Counted from the stretch's first letter, positions 1-7,127 are shown. The stretch: 7,203 nucleotides of DNA from DASVDK01 sp036562265 [NCBI: Thermodesulfobacteriota bacterium] (GCA_036562265.1 DATCKS010000240.1:1-7203); one strand, 5' to 3'. Numbers and translations are program-made. The notes: generated by a model not told the origin, from the sequence alone.

Positions 1-698
1 ACCTCGTGCCGATCGCCCTCCTCGGCATCGTCCAGTTCGGCGTCCTGATCGCCCTCTTGAACTACGGCCTGCGCGCCGTCCCCTCGGCGCGCGCCGCGCT
101 GATCTTCGCGACGATGCCGCTCATGACGATGGTCCTCGCGGCGGGCCTCGGGCGCGAGCGGCTCACCGTCTCCCGCACCCTCGGCGTCCTCGCAAGCCTG
201 GCCGGCGTCGCCCTCACCCTCGGCGAGACGGCGATGGAGCGGGGCGAGGCGCCGCACGCCTTCGGCGGCGAGGCCGCGGTCCTGGCCGCGGCCGCGAGCG
301 GGGCCCTCTGCAGCGTCCTCTACCAGCCATACCTCCGACGGTATCCGGCGCTCCCCGTGAGCGCGCTCGCCATGCTCGCCGCGGTCGCCTTCCTCGCCGG
401 CCTGGCGGCACTCGAGGGCTTCTTCGCCCACCTCCCCCGCTTCACCGCGACCGGCTGGCTCGCCGTCGCGTTCATCGGCGCGAGCAGCGGCGCCGGCTAC
501 TACCTCTGGCTCACGGCCCTCGCGCACGCGCCGCCGACGAGCGTGACGGTCTCGCTCGCCCTGAGCCCCGTGACCGCCGCCCTGCTCGGCGCCCTCTTCC
601 TCGGGGAGCGGGTCTCGGCGGCCGTGCTGGCGGGGCTCGCCTGCGTGGTGCTCGGCCTCTGGCTCGCGAACCGGCCCGCCGGGGGGCCGCGATGGTAG
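1..698 (+). CDS. DMT/EamA-family membrane transporter, 5'-truncated by the window edge
   Basis: This is an inner-membrane protein of the drug/metabolite transporter superfamily, typically an exporter of amino acids or metabolites; the substrate cannot be told from sequence. The reading frame is open from the first complete codon (position 3) to TAG at 696-698, about 231 visible residues. Family members have about 290-300 residues and ten helices in two EamA repeats, so the first two or so helices are missing; the GTG at position 6 is internal, not a start. About eight hydrophobic segments are visible. The C-terminal repeat is complete and ends in the typical EamA pattern: a YYLWLTALAH helix, then SPVTAALLGALFLGE, then a last helix and a short cytoplasmic tail (NRPAGGPRW). 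The cupin gene begins 10 nt downstream on the same strand, suggesting one transcript. Family call is firm; role is not. Confidence 0.87.
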   Translation, partial: LVPIALLGIVQFGVLIALLNYGLRAVPSARAALIFATMPLMTMVLAAGLGRERLTVSRTLGVLASLAGVALTLGETAMERGEAPHAFGGEAAVLAAAASGALCSVLYQPYLRRYPALPVSALAMLAAVAFLAGLAALEGFFAHLPRFTATGWLAVAFIGASSGAGYYLWLTALAHAPPTSVTVSLALSPVTAALLGALFLGERVSAAVLAGLACVVLGLWLANRPAGGPRW

Positions 699-708
699 GC
701 TATGCGTC

Positions 709-1020
709 ATGCAGGTCGAACGCTGGGACCACGAGGCGGACGGCCCCCTCACCGAGGCCGCCCTCCGCCGGAAGCTCGAGGCGCGCGGCTATCGGGTGGC
801 GCGCTACGACTACCCGCCCGGCACCCGCTTCGCCACCCACACGCACGACGTCGACAAGATCGACGCCGTCCTCGCCGGACGGTTTCGGATCACCATGGAG
901 GGGCGCTCGGTGGTGCTCGAGGCGGGCGACCTCGTCGCCGTCCCCCGCGGCACGCCGCACGCGGCCGAAGTGGTCGGCAACGAGACGGTCGTGAGCCTCG
1001 ACGCGGTGCGGCGGCCCTGA
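709..1020 (+). CDS. Small single-domain cupin protein
   Basis: This 103-residue protein is almost entirely one cupin beta-barrel (Cupin_2 type). Motif 1 is at residues 38-57 (G38, H44, H46, D49, G57) and motif 2 at 73-84 (G73, P79, G81, H84). In classical cupins the metal is bound by two His and a Glu from motif 1 and one His from motif 2. Here the Glu position holds Asp49 in HTHDVDK, with Asp47 also nearby, so metal binding is likely but with an altered ligand. The first 30 residues form an N-terminal arm rich in charged residues. No signal peptide is seen, so it is probably cytoplasmic. ATG at 709 is chosen because it gives the complete domain and sits 10 nt after the transporter stop; the ribosome site (GGTAGG, 694-699) is weak. 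Substrate and reaction are unknown; small cupins include sugar isomerases, dioxygenases and binding or sensor proteins. Confidence 0.83.
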   Translation: MQVERWDHEADGPLTEAALRRKLEARGYRVARYDYPPGTRFATHTHDVDKIDAVLAGRFRITMEGRSVVLEAGDLVAVPRGTPHAAEVVGNETVVSLDAVRRP

Positions 1021-1028
1021 ACCCGCCC

Positions 1029-1045
1029 GTCGGGCATCGCCCGAC
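1029..1045 (+). terminator. Hairpin after the cupin gene, possible terminator without U-tract
   Basis: A perfect 7-bp inverted repeat, GTCGGGC-ATC-GCCCGAC, starts 9 nt after the cupin stop codon. The position and strong GC stem suit a transcript-end hairpin for the transporter-cupin unit. No run of T follows, so it is not a canonical intrinsic terminator; it could instead protect the mRNA 3' end or be an operator dyad. Confidence 0.4.
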
Positions 1046-1266
1046 CCTCGCGCGCTCGGCCGGGGCGTGCCGAACGCCCTGGGGCCGACCGTCACATGGC
1101 CCAGCGGCCCGATTCGACGCGTCGGTCTGCTCTTCCCTCGGCGGTGTCGTGCGCTACCCTGCGAGGGATCGGGCCGCCGGCAGGGTTGCCGGATGGCGCT
1201 TGTGAAGACATCGTATGGTCAGAGAGCAGGGCGCAGTTGGCCCGGTATCGGCATGACGGGGGTGCC
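1046..1266 (+). other. Non-coding leader region upstream of pckG with inverted repeats
   Basis: No convincing gene lies between the cupin hairpin and pckG. The stretch holds a 10-bp palindrome CGACGCGTCG (1115-1124), a 7-bp inverted repeat TCCCTCG/CGAGGGA (1134-1140 and 1162-1168, 21-nt spacing) and a tight hairpin (1177-1192). It should carry the pckG promoter, but I find no -35/-10 pair with acceptable spacing. The pckG frame stays open through the last 171 nt of it, which I read as chance in GC-rich DNA. Confidence 0.5.
1177..1192 (+). promoter_or_regulatory. Tight hairpin in the pckG leader
   Basis: This is a perfect 6-bp stem with a tetraloop, CCGGCA-GGGT-TGCCGG, ending 74 nt before the pckG ATG. 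It could be a leader-mRNA hairpin or an operator dyad. No T-run follows, so an attenuator of the simple intrinsic type is unlikely. Short GC-rich inverted repeats also occur by chance in such DNA. Confidence 0.3.
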
Positions 1267-3030
1267 ATGAACCGATCGGTAGCGCAGTGGGTGAACGAGG
1301 TCGCCAGGCTCTGCAAGCCGAGCGACGTGGTGTGGTGCGACGGCTCGGAGGAGGAGCGGCAGCGCTTGCTCCAGGTCGCCGTCCGTCAGGGCGACCTGAT
1401 CCCGCTCAACCAGGAGCGGCTACCCGGGTCCTACCTGCACCGCAGCGCGCCCAATGACGTCGCCCGTACCGAGCACCTGACGTTCATCTGCTCGCGGGAG
1501 AAGGACGACGCCGGCCCCACGAACAACTGGATGCCCCCCGACGAGGCGTACGGCCGGCTCTCGAAGATCCTCGACGGCGCCATGGCCGGCCGCACCATGT
1601 ACGTCATCCCGTTCGTCATGGGTCCGATCGGCTCGCCCTTCTCCAAGGTCGGCGTGCAGGTGACCGACAGCGTCTACGTCGTCCTCAACATGCGGATCAT
1701 GACCCGCATGGGGAACGTGGCGCTCGAGCAGCTCGGCGACTCCGACGACTTCACCCGCGCCCTCCACAGCATCGGCGACCTCAGCATCGACCGCCGCTTC
1801 ATCTGCCACTTCCCCGAGGACAACACGATCTGGAGCGTCGGGTCGGGCTACGGCGGCAACGCCCTCCTGTCGAAGAAGTGCATGGCGCTGCGCATCGCGA
1901 GCGTGATCGGCCGGCGGGAGGGGTGGCTCGCGGAGCACATGCTGATCGTCGGCATCAAGAGCCCCGACGGCGAGACCCACTACGTGGCGGGCGCCTTCCC
2001 GAGCGCCTGCGGCAAGACGAACCTCGCCATGCTCGTGCCGCCCGCCTCCATGAAGGGATGGGAGGTCTTCACGGTCGGCGAGGACATCGCGTGGCTTCGG
2101 CCCGGCCCCGACGGCCGCCTCTGGGCGGTGAACCCCGAGGCCGGCTTCTTCGGGGTCGTCCCCGGGACCTCGTCGAAGACCAACGCCAACGCCATGGCGA
2201 TGATCCAGCGCGACACGATCTACACGAACGTCGCGCTGCGACCTGACGGCACGGTCTGGTGGGAAGGGCACGACGACCCGGCGCCGGCGCAGTGCCTCGA
2301 CTGGCAGGGACGTCCCTGGACCCCCGACTCGAAGGAGCCGGCGGCCCATCCGAACTCCCGCTTCACGGTCTCGGCGAGCCAGTGCCCGTCGATCTCGCCG
2401 GAGTGGGAGAACCCGCAGGGCGTGCCGATCAGCGCCATCCTCTTCGGCGGGCGGCGCCGCTCCACCGTGCCGCTCGTCCACGAGGCCTTCGACTGGCAGC
2501 ACGGCACCTTCATGGGCGCGACGCTCTCCTCCGAGACGACCGCCGCCATCACCGGCCCGCAGGGCGTCATCCGGTACGACCCGATGGCGATGCTCGCCTT
2601 CTGCGGCTACAACATGGGCGACTACTGGGGGCACTGGCTCCGGATGGCCTCCCGCGTGTCGAAGCCGCCGCGGATCTTCACCGTCAACTGGTTCCGGCGC
2701 GACAGCCAGGGGCGCTTCCTCTGGCCCGGCTTCGGCGAGAACCTCCGGGTCCTCAAGTGGGTGATCGAGCGCTGCAACGGCGGCAACGGCGCCGAGGAGA
2801 CGCCGATCGGCTACGTGCCGAAGGCCAGCGCCATCGACCGCACCGGGCTCGACCTCGACACCGACGTCCTCTCCGCCCTCCTCGCCGTCGACCGGAACGA
2901 GTGGCGCGAGAGCGCGAAGAGCCAGGGCGAGTTCCTCGCCAAGTTCGGCGACCACCTTCCGAGCGGCATCAAGGAGGAGCACCAGGCGCTCGAGCGCCGG
3001 CTCGGGGTCGGCAAGGCCGGGCGGGGGTAG
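1267..3030 (+). CDS. pckG: Phosphoenolpyruvate carboxykinase (GTP)
   Basis: This cytosolic enzyme converts oxaloacetate + GTP to PEP + CO2 + GDP, the entry step of gluconeogenesis. The 587-residue product fits the GTP-dependent class (about 590-620), not the ATP class. Numbering from ATG 1267, the key residues match vertebrate cytosolic PEPCK by motif and spacing. They include the PEP/oxaloacetate-site Arg67 (NDVARTEH), Tyr195 in GYGGNALLSKKC, and the metal ligands Lys204, His224 and Asp273. The P-loop with its hyper-reactive cysteine is FPSACGKTNL (244-253, Cys248). Asn363 and Arg365 (NSRF) are present, as are the guanine-clamping Phe476, Phe484 and Phe489 around FLWPGFGENLRV. No catalytic residue is missing. 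An in-frame ATG at 1096 would add 57 residues that do not look like this family; ATG 1267 is preceded by GGGGG at 1258-1262 and begins where family homology begins. The gene is monocistronic here and converges with the gdh-nfeD-floA strand. Mn2+/Mg2+ dependence is known for the family. Confidence 0.98.
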   Translation: MNRSVAQWVNEVARLCKPSDVVWCDGSEEERQRLLQVAVRQGDLIPLNQERLPGSYLHRSAPNDVARTEHLTFICSREKDDAGPTNNWMPPDEAYGRLSKILDGAMAGRTMYVIPFVMGPIGSPFSKVGVQVTDSVYVVLNMRIMTRMGNVALEQLGDSDDFTRALHSIGDLSIDRRFICHFPEDNTIWSVGSGYGGNALLSKKCMALRIASVIGRREGWLAEHMLIVGIKSPDGETHYVAGAFPSACGKTNLAMLVPPASMKGWEVFTVGEDIAWLRPGPDGRLWAVNPEAGFFGVVPGTSSKTNANAMAMIQRDTIYTNVALRPDGTVWWEGHDDPAPAQCLDWQGRPWTPDSKEPAAHPNSRFTVSASQCPSISPEWENPQGVPISAILFGGRRRSTVPLVHEAFDWQHGTFMGATLSSETTAAITGPQGVIRYDPMAMLAFCGYNMGDYWGHWLRMASRVSKPPRIFTVNWFRRDSQGRFLWPGFGENLRVLKWVIERCNGGNGAEETPIGYVPKASAIDRTGLDLDTDVLSALLAVDRNEWRESAKSQGEFLAKFGDHLPSGIKEEHQALERRLGVGKAGRG

Positions 3031-3035
3031 AGCGA

Positions 3036-3059
3036 ACCGCCACGCGGCCGGCGGGCGGT
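3036..3059. terminator. Possible bidirectional terminator stem between convergent genes
   Basis: The 44-nt gap between the pckG stop and the stop of the small membrane protein contains ACCGCC (3036-3041) paired with GGCGGT (3054-3059), enclosing a 12-nt GC-rich loop. Its position between two convergent stops suits a shared terminator. The stem is only 6 bp and has no T-run on either strand, so this is weak; Rho-dependent ending is equally possible. Confidence 0.3.
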
Positions 3060-3074
3060 CGTCCTCGGCCGGCG

Positions 3075-3431
3075 TCATCCCGCCGGGCGCCTCGCGCTGC
3101 CCGGCCGGCGGAGGATCTCGGCCGCCACGATCGCGTCGCGCAGCGCCGCGGGGTCCGCGAGGCGGCGGCGCCAGTCGGCGGCCGGGGCCGGCGTCGGCGG
3201 CCCGGGGGGCGCGGGGCGCGTCACCTCCGTGCTCGGGGCGCCCCATGAGTCGTCGCCCGGCCGCCGCGGCGGCGCCGTCCGGGACCGGGCGGCCGGGCGA
3301 GGCTCCACGGGAGGCCGGCGCGGGACGCCCCCGGCCGTCGGTCGGGGCCGGCGGCCGGCGAGGAGGCGCCGTACGCCGATCGCCAGGCCGTAGAGCACCC
3401 AGAGCGCAAGCAGGATCAGGAGCGGGTCCAC
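3075..3431 (-). CDS. Small single-pass membrane protein of unknown function, downstream of floA
   Basis: I do not recognise a named family. The 118-residue product has a hydrophobic N-terminal helix (about residues 4-20, LLILLALWVLYGLAIGV) followed by Arg-Arg. By the positive-inside rule this suggests a type II-like anchor with a cytoplasmic tail. Residues 22-84 are a low-complexity Pro/Arg/Ala-rich, probably disordered linker. The last 30 residues look folded: DWRRRLADPAALRDAIVAAEILRR, an amphipathic stretch of the kind (LRxAIxxxEIL) I recall from short tail motifs in other bacteria, though I cannot confirm that. The start is GTG at 3431, supported by an AAGGGGA ribosome site (3437-3443) that partly overlaps the floA stop codon. 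The 10-nt gap implies translational coupling to floA. An adaptor or assembly partner of FloA/NfeD is possible but inferred from position only. Being real, not a shadow, rests on the TM segment, the ribosome site and operon position. Confidence 0.72.
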   Translation of the reverse strand: MDPLLILLALWVLYGLAIGVRRLLAGRRPRPTAGGVPRRPPVEPRPAARSRTAPPRRPGDDSWGAPSTEVTRPAPPGPPTPAPAADWRRRLADPAALRDAIVAAEILRRPGSARRPAG

Positions 3432-3436
3432 CGGCG

Positions 3437-3443
3437 TCCCCTT
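3437..3443 (-). promoter_or_regulatory. Ribosome binding site of the small membrane protein gene
   Basis: AAGGGGA on the minus strand lies 5 nt before the GTG at 3431. It begins within the floA TAA stop codon (3442-3444). It decides the GTG start and points to coupled translation. Confidence 0.6.
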
Positions 3444-4416
3444 ACCGGCCGTCGGGCTCGCGGCCCGCGGCCGTCCCGCCCCCCGCGATCGACTCGCGCA
3501 TGTCGGTGTCGGCCTGCACGTTGCGCATCTGGTAGTAGTCGAGGACGCCGAGGCGCCCGCTGCGGAAAGCCTCGGAGATGGCCTTCGGGACTTCGGCCTC
3601 CGCCTGCACCACCCGCGCCCGCATCTCCTGTTCCTCCGCCACCGCCATGGCCCGCCGCTCCTCGGCCTTCGCCTGCGCCACCCGCTTGTCCGCCTCGGCC
3701 TGGTCGGTCTGGAGCTGGGCGCCGATGTTCTTGCCGACGTCGACGTCCGCGATGTCGATCGAGAGGATCTCGTAGGCGGTGCCGGCGTCGAGTCCCTTCT
3801 CGAGGACCGTCTTCGAGATGCTGTCCGGGTTCTCGAGCACCTGCTTGTGACTGCGCGCCGACCCGATCGTCGACACGATGCCCTCGCCGACCCGCGCGAG
3901 GATCGTCTCCTCGCCGGCGCCGCCGACGAGGCGATCGATGTTGGCCCTCACGGTGACGCGCGCCTGGGCGATGATCTGGATGCCGTCGTTGGCGACGGCC
4001 GCCACCCTCGGGGTGTCGATCACCTTGGGGTTCACGCTCACCTTGACGGCGTCGAGCACGTCGCGGCCGGCGAGGTCGATGGCGGTGGCCCGCTGGAAGG
4101 TGAGCGGGATGTTGGCCTTGTCGGCCGAGATGAGGGCGTTCACCACCTGGTTCACGTTGCCGCCCGCCAGGTAGTGCGCCTCGAGCCGGTCGGCGTCCAT
4201 CGCGAGGCCGGCCTTGGTGGCGCTGATGAGCGGGCGGACGACGGCGTGCGGGTTCACCTTGCGCAGGCGCATGCCGACGAGGGTCGACACGCGGATCGGC
4301 ACGCCGGAGAAGTAGGCCGTGATCCAGAGGCCCACCGGGACGAAGTAGAGGAAGAAGGCCGCCGCGACGAGGACGGCGGCGACGACGAAGCCGAGCACGA
4401 CGAGCGACAGGTCCAT
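3442..4416 (-). CDS. floA: Flotillin-like protein FloA (SPFH/PHB domain)
   Basis: This is a membrane scaffold protein that, in Bacillus, assembles into mobile foci (functional membrane microdomains) affecting membrane fluidity and complex assembly. The 324-residue product matches FloA/YqfA (about 331). An N-terminal hydrophobic hairpin (about residues 4-35) is followed by the SPFH/PHB domain with family-typical segments such as [19 protein letters not shown] and [18 protein letters not shown] flotillin-type helix rich in Glu-Ala repeats spans about residues 235-280 ([20 protein letters not shown]). It ends in the FloA hallmark [22 protein letters not shown] and a short Gly-rich variable tail. 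The start at ATG 4416 is fixed by an excellent ribosome site. It lies 2 nt after nfeD, the classical nfeD-floA (yqeZ-yqfA) arrangement, so it probably works with the protease-like NfeD. No broken or missing region is visible. Confidence 0.97.
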   Translation of the reverse strand: MDLSLVVLGFVVAAVLVAAAFFLYFVPVGLWITAYFSGVPIRVSTLVGMRLRKVNPHAVVRPLISATKAGLAMDADRLEAHYLAGGNVNQVVNALISADKANIPLTFQRATAIDLAGRDVLDAVKVSVNPKVIDTPRVAAVANDGIQIIAQARVTVRANIDRLVGGAGEETILARVGEGIVSTIGSARSHKQVLENPDSISKTVLEKGLDAGTAYEILSIDIADVDVGKNIGAQLQTDQAEADKRVAQAKAEERRAMAVAEEQEMRARVVQAEAEVPKAISEAFRSGRLGVLDYYQMRNVQADTDMRESIAGGGTAAGREPDGR

Positions 4417-4427
4417 GATCACCTCTC
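4417..4427 (-). promoter_or_regulatory. Strong floA ribosome binding site overlapping the nfeD stop codon
   Basis: The minus strand reads GAGAGGTGATC directly before ATG, matching the usual anti-Shine-Dalgarno complement (GGAGGTGATC) at 9 of 10 positions. The TGA inside it (4419-4421) is the nfeD stop codon, so a ribosome finishing nfeD sits on the floA start. Confidence 0.75.
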
Positions 4428-5801
4428 TTCCCGCTCCCTGACGACCTCCCTGACGATCGGCCTCGTGCCGGCCATCCGGACGACCGTCACGGCCCGGCCC
4501 GCCGGGACGAACGGCCCCTCGGAGACCACCTCGACGCGCGCGCCGCCGAACTCGGCGAAGCCGGTGGGGCGAAGGTCGGTGAGCGTGCGCCCCTCCTGGC
4601 CGACCCACTCGGGCCCCGGCTCCTCGGCCGGCGCGGAAGGGGCCGGCGGCCGCTCGGGGCCGAGCACGGCAGCCAGCCGGAGGCGCCGGAAGACGGGCGT
4701 CGCGGGCGCGAGCAGGGAGAGGAGCGCGACGCCGCCGGCCGTGAGCACGAGCGCGCCGACGAGGATCCAGGCCGCCCGCGACCAGTCGGCCATGGTGGGG
4801 AGGCGGCCGACGAGGGAGAGCGCGAGCCCAGCGAGGAGCGCGACGAGGCCGAGGATCCCCGCCAGGCCGAAGCCCGGGATCACGAGGAGTTCGAGCAGCA
4901 GGAGCAGCACCCCGACGGCGACCAGCGCCGCCTCCTCCCAGCCGACCAGCCCGACGACGTACTGCCCGCCGAAGTAGAGCGCGAGGGCGCCGATGCCGAT
5001 GCCGCCGGCAAGGCCGAAGCCGGGCGAGTACAGCTCCGCGATGATCCCCACCATGCCGACCGAGAGGAGGAGCGACTGCACGATCGGGTTCGTGAGGAAG
5101 CGGAGGAGCCGCTCCGCCCAGTTCGGCGCCGGCTGCACGACGCGGGCGCCGGCGAGCCCCTCGGCCGCGAGGAGCGCGGCCAGACCGGCCGCCTCGCCGT
5201 CGGCGATGCCGAGCGACAACGCCTGTGCCGCCGTGAGGGTGAGGAGCTTGCCTTCGGGGGCGAGGGGCGGGAAGTCGACGTCGGCGTCGACCATCGCGGC
5301 GGCCGCCTCGGGCGGCCTGCGGCGCGCCTCGGCGGTGGCGCGGAAGAGTTCCCGAACGGCCGAGGTCGCCTTCTCCCCGGCCGGCTGCCCGGCCGTGTCG
5401 ACCGGCGCGGCCGCGCCGATCACGGCGCCGGGCGTCACGTAGATGCGCGTCGATGCGAGCGCGACGAGGGCCCCGGCGGAGTACGCCTCGCGGTCGACGA
5501 AGGCGATGGTGGGGAGCGGGGCGCGGAGCAGGGCGTCGCGGATCCGGATGGCGGCGTCCACTCGCCCGCCGGGGGTCTCGAGGCGGATGACGACGGCGGC
5601 GGCCCCTTCGGCCGCCGCCTCGTCGAGGACCCGCTCGAGATAGGGGGCAAGCCCGAGGTCGATGGTCCCGGCGACCTCGACCTGGTAGACGAGGGGCGGG
5701 CCGGTCGGCCCGCCGACCGCCGTCCGGGACGGCGGACCGAGGGCCAGGTAGATCGCGATCGCAGCGACGAGCCGGCCGCCGATCGCGCGTCGAGCGTCCA
5801 T
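4419..5801 (-). CDS. nfeD: NfeD-family membrane-bound serine protease (long, ClpP-class form)
   Basis: This is the long NfeD type, a ClpP-like serine protease fused to a membrane domain and an OB-fold; related archaeal proteins cleave stomatin-like partners. The 460-residue product starts with a signal or anchor helix (about residues 11-21), then a ClpP-fold domain (about 37-215) carrying [14 protein letters not shown] and the catalytic serine in [11 protein letters not shown] (Ser108). [12 protein letters not shown] (Lys144) is the likely dyad lysine by analogy with the archaeal enzyme. Four or five TM helices follow (about 239-365), with a duplicated PGFGLAG motif at 260-266 and 309-315. 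The C-terminal NfeD OB-fold (about 400-455) includes [18 protein letters not shown]. Both presumed catalytic residues are present. ATG 5801 gives a sensible signal sequence, but no good ribosome site precedes it. GTG 5816 is an alternative that adds five residues. The gene lies 44 nt after gdh and 2 nt before floA. Confidence 0.95.
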   Translation of the reverse strand: MDARRAIGGRLVAAIAIYLALGPPSRTAVGGPTGPPLVYQVEVAGTIDLGLAPYLERVLDEAAAEGAAAVVIRLETPGGRVDAAIRIRDALLRAPLPTIAFVDREAYSAGALVALASTRIYVTPGAVIGAAAPVDTAGQPAGEKATSAVRELFRATAEARRRPPEAAAAMVDADVDFPPLAPEGKLLTLTAAQALSLGIADGEAAGLAALLAAEGLAGARVVQPAPNWAERLLRFLTNPIVQSLLLSVGMVGIIAELYSPGFGLAGGIGIGALALYFGGQYVVGLVGWEEAALVAVGVLLLLLELLVIPGFGLAGILGLVALLAGLALSLVGRLPTMADWSRAAWILVGALVLTAGGVALLSLLAPATPVFRRLRLAAVLGPERPPAPSAPAEEPGPEWVGQEGRTLTDLRPTGFAEFGGARVEVVSEGPFVPAGRAVTVVRMAGTRPIVREVVREREER

Positions 5802-5822
5802 CCGAGCATGGTACACGCTCGG
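5802..5822 (-). promoter_or_regulatory. Inverted repeat directly abutting the nfeD start codon
   Basis: The minus strand reads CCGAGC, a 9-nt loop, then GCTCGG, then the nfeD ATG with no gap. A hairpin here would occupy the place where a ribosome site is expected, and none is visible. It may set nfeD translation relative to gdh, or be part of an operator or promoter in the 44-nt gdh-nfeD gap. A 6-bp stem in GC-rich DNA may also be chance. Confidence 0.35.
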
Positions 5823-5845
5823 CGGACGCTCGCGCTCGCCATGCG

Positions 5846-7114
5846 TCAGCTCGTGAAGAACGGCTGGGTGCCGTGCGCCTCGATCGCCTCGGCCAGGCGG
5901 GCGAGGGCGTGCACGTAGGCGGCCGTCCGGCAGGTGAGCGACTTCTCCCGCGAGAGCGTCCAGACCTTCCGTCCCTCGGCCTCCATGATCGCCTTGAGCC
6001 GCGCGTGCACCTCCTCGAGCGTCCAGTAGTAGCCCTGCCGGTTCTGCACCCACTCGAAGTAGGACACCGTGACCCCGCCCGCGTTCGCGAGGATGTCGGG
6101 AAGGACCACCACCCCCTTGCGGGCGAGGATCGCGTCGGCCTCGGGGGTGACGGGGCCGTTGGCCAGCTCGAGGATCACCTTCGCCTTGACGCGCTCGGCG
6201 TTGTCGGCGTGGATCATGTCCTCCAGGGCGGCCGGGACGAGGAGGTCGCAGTCCATGGCGATCAGGTCCTCGCCCGGGATGGCGGTCGCGCCGTCGCTCC
6301 CCGCCAGCGCGGCCACGCTCCCGTCGCGCCGCTTGGCGGCGGCAAGCTTCGCCGGGTCGAGCCCCTGCCGGGAGTAGACGGCGCCCTGCGAGTCCGACAC
6401 GGCCACGATCCGGTAGCCCTCGAAGTGCAGCATGCGGGCGATGTGCTGGCCGGCGTTGCCGAACCCCTGGATGGCGACGCGCCGCTCGCTGTCGGCGAGC
6501 CCCAGCTCCCGCTCGAGGTGCTTGGTCAGATAGAAGCCGCCCCGGGCCGTCGCGTCCTCGCGGCCGAGCGAGCCGCCGAGCGCGATCGGCTTGCCGGTGA
6601 TGACCGCCGGCGACGCCTGACCGACGATGGTGCTGTACTCGTCGGCCATCCACCCCATGATCATCGCGTTCGTGTAGACGTCCGGGGCCGGGATGTCGCG
6701 ATCCGGGCCGATGACGCGGGCGAACGCCTGGACGTACGCCCGGGAGAGCCGCTCGAGCTCGGCCTTCGACAGCCGGCGCGGGTCGACGCGAACCGCCCCC
6801 TTGGCGCCGCCGTACGGCAGGTTCGCCACGGCGCACTTGAAGGTCATCCAGAACGCGAGGGTCTCGACCTCGTCGGCCGTGGTGTCCGGGTGGAAGCGGA
6901 TCCCCCCTTTCGTCGGTCCGCGCGTGTCGTCGTAGCGGCACCGCCAGGCCATGAACGACTTCCTGGAGCCGTCGTCCATGCGGATCATGAGACGCACCTG
7001 CATGGTCTCCCGGGGGTACTTGAGCTTCTCGAGCACGTCGCCGTCGATGTCGAGGTGGCGCGCCGCCTCGTCGAGGCGCGTCAGCGCCTGGGCGAGCATG
7101 GATCGTTCCGTCAT
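5846..7114 (-). CDS. gdhA: Glutamate dehydrogenase (Glu/Leu/Phe/Val dehydrogenase family)
   Basis: This enzyme catalyses the reversible oxidative deamination of L-glutamate to 2-oxoglutarate and ammonia with NAD(P). It is cytosolic and usually a homohexamer. The 422-residue length fits the short hexameric class (about 410-450). Residues match Clostridium symbiosum GDH with conserved spacing: Lys69 in [10 protein letters not shown] (Lys89, binds the gamma-carboxylate), Lys93 (Lys113), catalytic Lys105 in PYGGAKGAV (Lys125) and Asp145 in IPAPDV (Asp165). Lys69 and Ser351 (VSYFEW, Ser380 equivalent) favour glutamate over leucine or phenylalanine. The Rossmann motif GFGNAG is at 217-222; Asp241 lies near the end of the next strand, but NAD versus NADP cannot be settled. 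ATG 7114 is preceded by AGAGGGA at 7121-7127 with 6-nt spacing. It is the first gene of the minus-strand group with nfeD and floA. The symbol is generic; rocG- or gudB-like catabolic roles are equally possible. Confidence 0.96.
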   Translation of the reverse strand: MTERSMLAQALTRLDEAARHLDIDGDVLEKLKYPRETMQVRLMIRMDDGSRKSFMAWRCRYDDTRGPTKGGIRFHPDTTADEVETLAFWMTFKCAVANLPYGGAKGAVRVDPRRLSKAELERLSRAYVQAFARVIGPDRDIPAPDVYTNAMIMGWMADEYSTIVGQASPAVITGKPIALGGSLGREDATARGGFYLTKHLERELGLADSERRVAIQGFGNAGQHIARMLHFEGYRIVAVSDSQGAVYSRQGLDPAKLAAAKRRDGSVAALAGSDGATAIPGEDLIAMDCDLLVPAALEDMIHADNAERVKAKVILELANGPVTPEADAILARKGVVVLPDILANAGGVTVSYFEWVQNRQGYYWTLEEVHARLKAIMEAEGRKVWTLSREKSLTCRTAAYVHALARLAEAIEAHGTQPFFTS

Positions 7115-7120
7115 CGGAGG

Positions 7121-7127
7121 TCCCTCT
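7121..7127 (-). promoter_or_regulatory. Ribosome binding site of glutamate dehydrogenase
   Basis: AGAGGGA on the minus strand, 6 nt before ATG 7114, supports this start for the gene. Confidence 0.6.

Noticed and set aside
1186-1219. A possible pckG promoter with TTGCCG (1186-1191) and TATGGT (1214-1219).
   Set aside because: The spacer is 22 nt, too long for a normal sigma-70 promoter, and both hexamers are poor matches.
1096-1266. A 57-residue N-terminal extension of PEP carboxykinase from the upstream in-frame ATG.
   Set aside because: The extra residues show no similarity to the PEPCK N-terminus or to a targeting signal, and family homology begins just after ATG 1267. The region also contains the likely leader dyads.
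1420-3246. A 608-codon minus-strand open frame antisense to pckG.
   Set aside because: It mirrors pckG, with composition typical of a GC-rich antisense shadow (Arg, Ala, Gly, Asp, His rich) and no recognisable motif. It also overlaps the real small membrane protein gene in another frame.
2259-3248. A 329-codon plus-strand open frame overlapping the second half of pckG.
   Set aside because: It is Arg/Pro/Gly-rich shadow sequence in a different frame of an intact, well-conserved enzyme.
3847-4977. A 376-codon plus-strand open frame antisense to floA and nfeD.
   Set aside because: Two well-conserved genes occupy the opposite strand, and the plus-strand translation is low-complexity Asp/Arg/His/Gly-rich and then Ser/Thr-rich, with no domain.
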